Assembly (NCBI GenBank): GCA_903886985.1
Contig: CAISOI010000622.1
Coordinates: 1 to 6,723 of the forward strand
Direction: 5' to 3'
Source: an uncultured Chthonomonas sp.
GTDB lineage: Bacteria; Armatimonadota; Chthonomonadetes; Chthonomonadales; CAJBBX01
DNA: 6,723 nt
Position numbers and translations under genes: made by a program. The notes beneath the pieces were generated by a model. That model saw only the letters and a program-made list of their open reading frames with translations. It had not been told where the DNA came from and searched no databases. Positions 4,994 to 6,723 of this stretch are shown here, one piece after another (the first letter of the stretch is position 1; the number at the start of each line of letters is the position of its first letter).

Positions 4994-6718
4994 TTAGTTC
5001 TTGGTGAGTTTTCCGTCTGCAGCGATTGTGTAACTCCAGATATCACCATTCGTGGAACCGGTGACAAATAGGAATTTCCCATCTGGTGATATGGTCGAGC
5101 CACGCGGACTAACTGGTGCTGCAACGGTAGCCGGTGTCTTAAACGACATTACATTCGAGCCATCAATGGACAACTGACTGATGGTATCGTCGCCGCCATT
5201 CACGACATAGATTGAAGTACCCGCAGGATTGACTGCCAGTGAGCTACTGCCTGCCCCCACTACCTGATAACTGTCATAGGTAACAAATGTAGTGGCGTTA
5301 AGATGGGTCGAGTAAACATTACTATTTACCACCGCCGAGTTATGCTTCAAGAAGAAGAGATGGGTTCCTGCTAGATCTGACGTTATTCCAGCGGAAGGCT
5401 CATCGGAAGAGACACTGTATGGTCCAGGGGTCAGGGTACCGTTTGCGTTCATAGTGAAATGAAACGCTGCTGTAAACGAGCCACCGGAATTGTAGGTATG
5501 GCTAATATAGACCATTTTTGAACCGATGGTATTCAGGAATGCAATACCTGTTGGATTGGTACCGCCGAGCGGAATCGTCCCAAGTGAGCTTAGGGTACCA
5601 TTTGTAGCAATTTGGAAACCACTGATATTGCCCGACTTGGTAACGGCATATAGGTACTGACCGGTAGGGTCAATTCCCAAGACTGCGCCGGTAGAAGTAT
5701 CCCCAGAAGACAATACCGAGTAGGAACTGCCCACTCTGGTCAATGCTCCTCCAGACCCAATTGAATAGACATATACGTCTTTGGATGCGGCATTCAGAAC
5801 AAATACCAGAGGATTGCTGGGGTGGGCTACTACTGCAATTGGCTGATCGCCGGCAACAACGGACGCGGTACTCAGCGCGGTCAAGGTGCCATTTGCATTG
5901 ATGTTGAATTGGCGAACTCTGCCATGGTTTGAACCACCTTGATCTGCATCGCCAAAGTCTGCGACATAGGCATAGTTACTGGTTGCATTGACAGCAACAC
6001 TCAGTGGTCGCACGGGACCAAAACCTGCCGGAGGAGTGACCGTTACCAATGTGTTGGTGGTTTTGCCAGATTCGATATCGGTGAAGGTGACCGTGACTGT
6101 GCCCTGTGCCACGCCGGTGAACAGCCCAGTTGTGTTGACAGAGCCATTTCCATTGCTGACAGTCCAAGATTGTTTGGTATACCAGAGCATGACGGGTTGG
6201 TTGGACGCATCGAATCCGCCCTGTGTAAACTGTTGGGTGGTGCCGGCTTGTACCGTCGGAGTTAACGGGGTAATGCCCACATGGTCCACAGTGCCGACCA
6301 TATTTTCAGTGGCGGCCGTGGTGGTATTTGCTGTTATCGAGCCCGTTTGTGTACCGGAAGCGACAGGGTTACCGGTCTGGGCGGTATCGGGATATGCCAT
6401 CAGATTCAGCGTGTAGGTGCCTACCGGGATATGCTGAAAAGTTAAGGTTTGAGATAGTGATCCGGCGGTAGGTCGCAGGAAACTTTGGGTGGCGACAGTT
6501 GCGCCACCTTGCGTTACTACGGCTTTGACGGATTCTGCGGAATAGGGAATGGAGCGGGTGCGGTCGGGCCAGTTAAGGGTTAGGGAGACTGTGCCCGTTG
6601 GTCCGGGATTGCCGCCACTGTTGCTACCGTTACCGTTTTGACTTCCGCAACCGAAGGATGAAACTAAAACCACGGTCAACAGAAAGGCAGACTTACATGC
6701 TTTTATGGATAACATCAT
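4994..6718 (-). CDS. Putative lipoprotein with Ig-like domains and seven-bladed beta-propeller
   Basis: This 574-residue protein starts with a lipoprotein-like signal: basic K6/K9, hydrophobic 11-19, then SSFGC with C24 as the likely lipidated residue (lipobox imperfect, with Ser at -3 and Phe at -2). A Gly/Asn/Ser linker (25-42) follows. Residues 43-140 look like a beta-sandwich of the carboxypeptidase-regulatory type (SLTLNWPDRTRSIPY ... HIPVGTYTLNLMAYP). Residues 144-228 fit a BIG2-type Ig-like domain (TPTVQAGTTQQFT ... VNTTGLFTGVAQGTVTVTFT). Residues 235-574 give seven propeller blades starting near 236, 292, 344, 389, 441, 491 and 537, with repeats such as IDPTGQYLYAVT, NPAGTSIYVVNGG and SPDGKFLFVTG; this resembles lactonase/YncE-like propellers. 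No catalytic residues can be assigned. It probably sits on the cell surface or in the periplasm. ATGATG allows a start at 6718 or 6715, and the upstream region is cut by the window, so a slightly longer N-terminus cannot be excluded. Confidence 0.88.
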   Translation of the reverse strand: MMLSIKACKSAFLLTVVLVSSFGCGSQNGNGSNSGGNPGPTGTVSLTLNWPDRTRSIPYSAESVKAVVTQGGATVATQSFLRPTAGSLSQTLTFQHIPVGTYTLNLMAYPDTAQTGNPVASGTQTGSITANTTTAATENMVGTVDHVGITPLTPTVQAGTTQQFTQGGFDASNQPVMLWYTKQSWTVSNGNGSVNTTGLFTGVAQGTVTVTFTDIESGKTTNTLVTVTPPAGFGPVRPLSVAVNATSNYAYVADFGDADQGGSNHGRVRQFNINANGTLTALSTASVVAGDQPIAVVAHPSNPLVFVLNAASKDVYVYSIGSGGALTRVGSSYSVLSSGDTSTGAVLGIDPTGQYLYAVTKSGNISGFQIATNGTLSSLGTIPLGGTNPTGIAFLNTIGSKMVYISHTYNSGGSFTAAFHFTMNANGTLTPGPYSVSSDEPSAGITSDLAGTHLFFLKHNSAVVNSNVYSTHLNATTFVTYDSYQVVGAGSSSLAVNPAGTSIYVVNGGDDTISQLSIDGSNVMSFKTPATVAAPVSPRGSTISPDGKFLFVTGSTNGDIWSYTIAADGKLTKN

Positions 6719-6723
6719 TGTCC

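Noticed and set aside
5988..6416. Plus-strand open frame of 142 codons inside the lipoprotein gene
   Set aside because: It is a Val/Thr-rich mirror of the Thr/Gly-rich minus-strand domains and has no ribosome binding site of note.

Overview
The window suggests a bacterium of moderate G+C content (by eye a little under 50%), with dense genes, Shine-Dalgarno starts and many exported proteins. The minus-strand lipoprotein (Ig-like and seven-bladed propeller domains behind a lipoprotein signal) is of a type common in Armatimonadota and Acidobacteriota. That assignment is a weak inference from protein style; no marker gene is present.

Layout. Positions 108-4831 carry eight plus-strand genes, closely packed and plausibly read as one or two transcription units. 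The first four form a tandem duplication of a two-gene cassette. Each cassette has (i) a small, probably exported protein starting with an MNMxGLxGLLG leader behind a conserved GGAGAG ribosome binding site, and (ii) a four-helix membrane protein starting MKTATKILYWTAR. The two leader proteins (108-575 and 1123-1698) share only the ribosome binding site and about the first 13 codons; their bodies look unrelated. The two membrane proteins (629-1030 and 1722-2168) are clear paralogues with nearly identical ends and a diverged core. The second cassette is coupled by an ATGA overlap to a secreted NTF2-like protein (2165-2713). This is followed at once by a secreted ankyrin-repeat protein (2716-3789), a 71-residue single-pass membrane protein (3804-4019) and a cytoplasmic short-chain dehydrogenase/reductase (4079-4831).

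On the minus strand, converging on this set, is a 574-residue lipoprotein gene (6718-4994) whose start lies almost at the window edge. A perfect 15-bp hairpin (4942-4974) followed on that strand by a U run terminates it and may also stop plus-strand transcription.

Apart from the dehydrogenase, every protein appears to be membrane-embedded or exported, so the locus looks like an accessory envelope cluster of unknown job. Its most unusual trait is the duplicated cassette, in which a fixed leader is joined to different bodies and its membrane partner has fixed ends with a variable core. No RNA genes, CRISPR array, transposase or insertion sequence was found.
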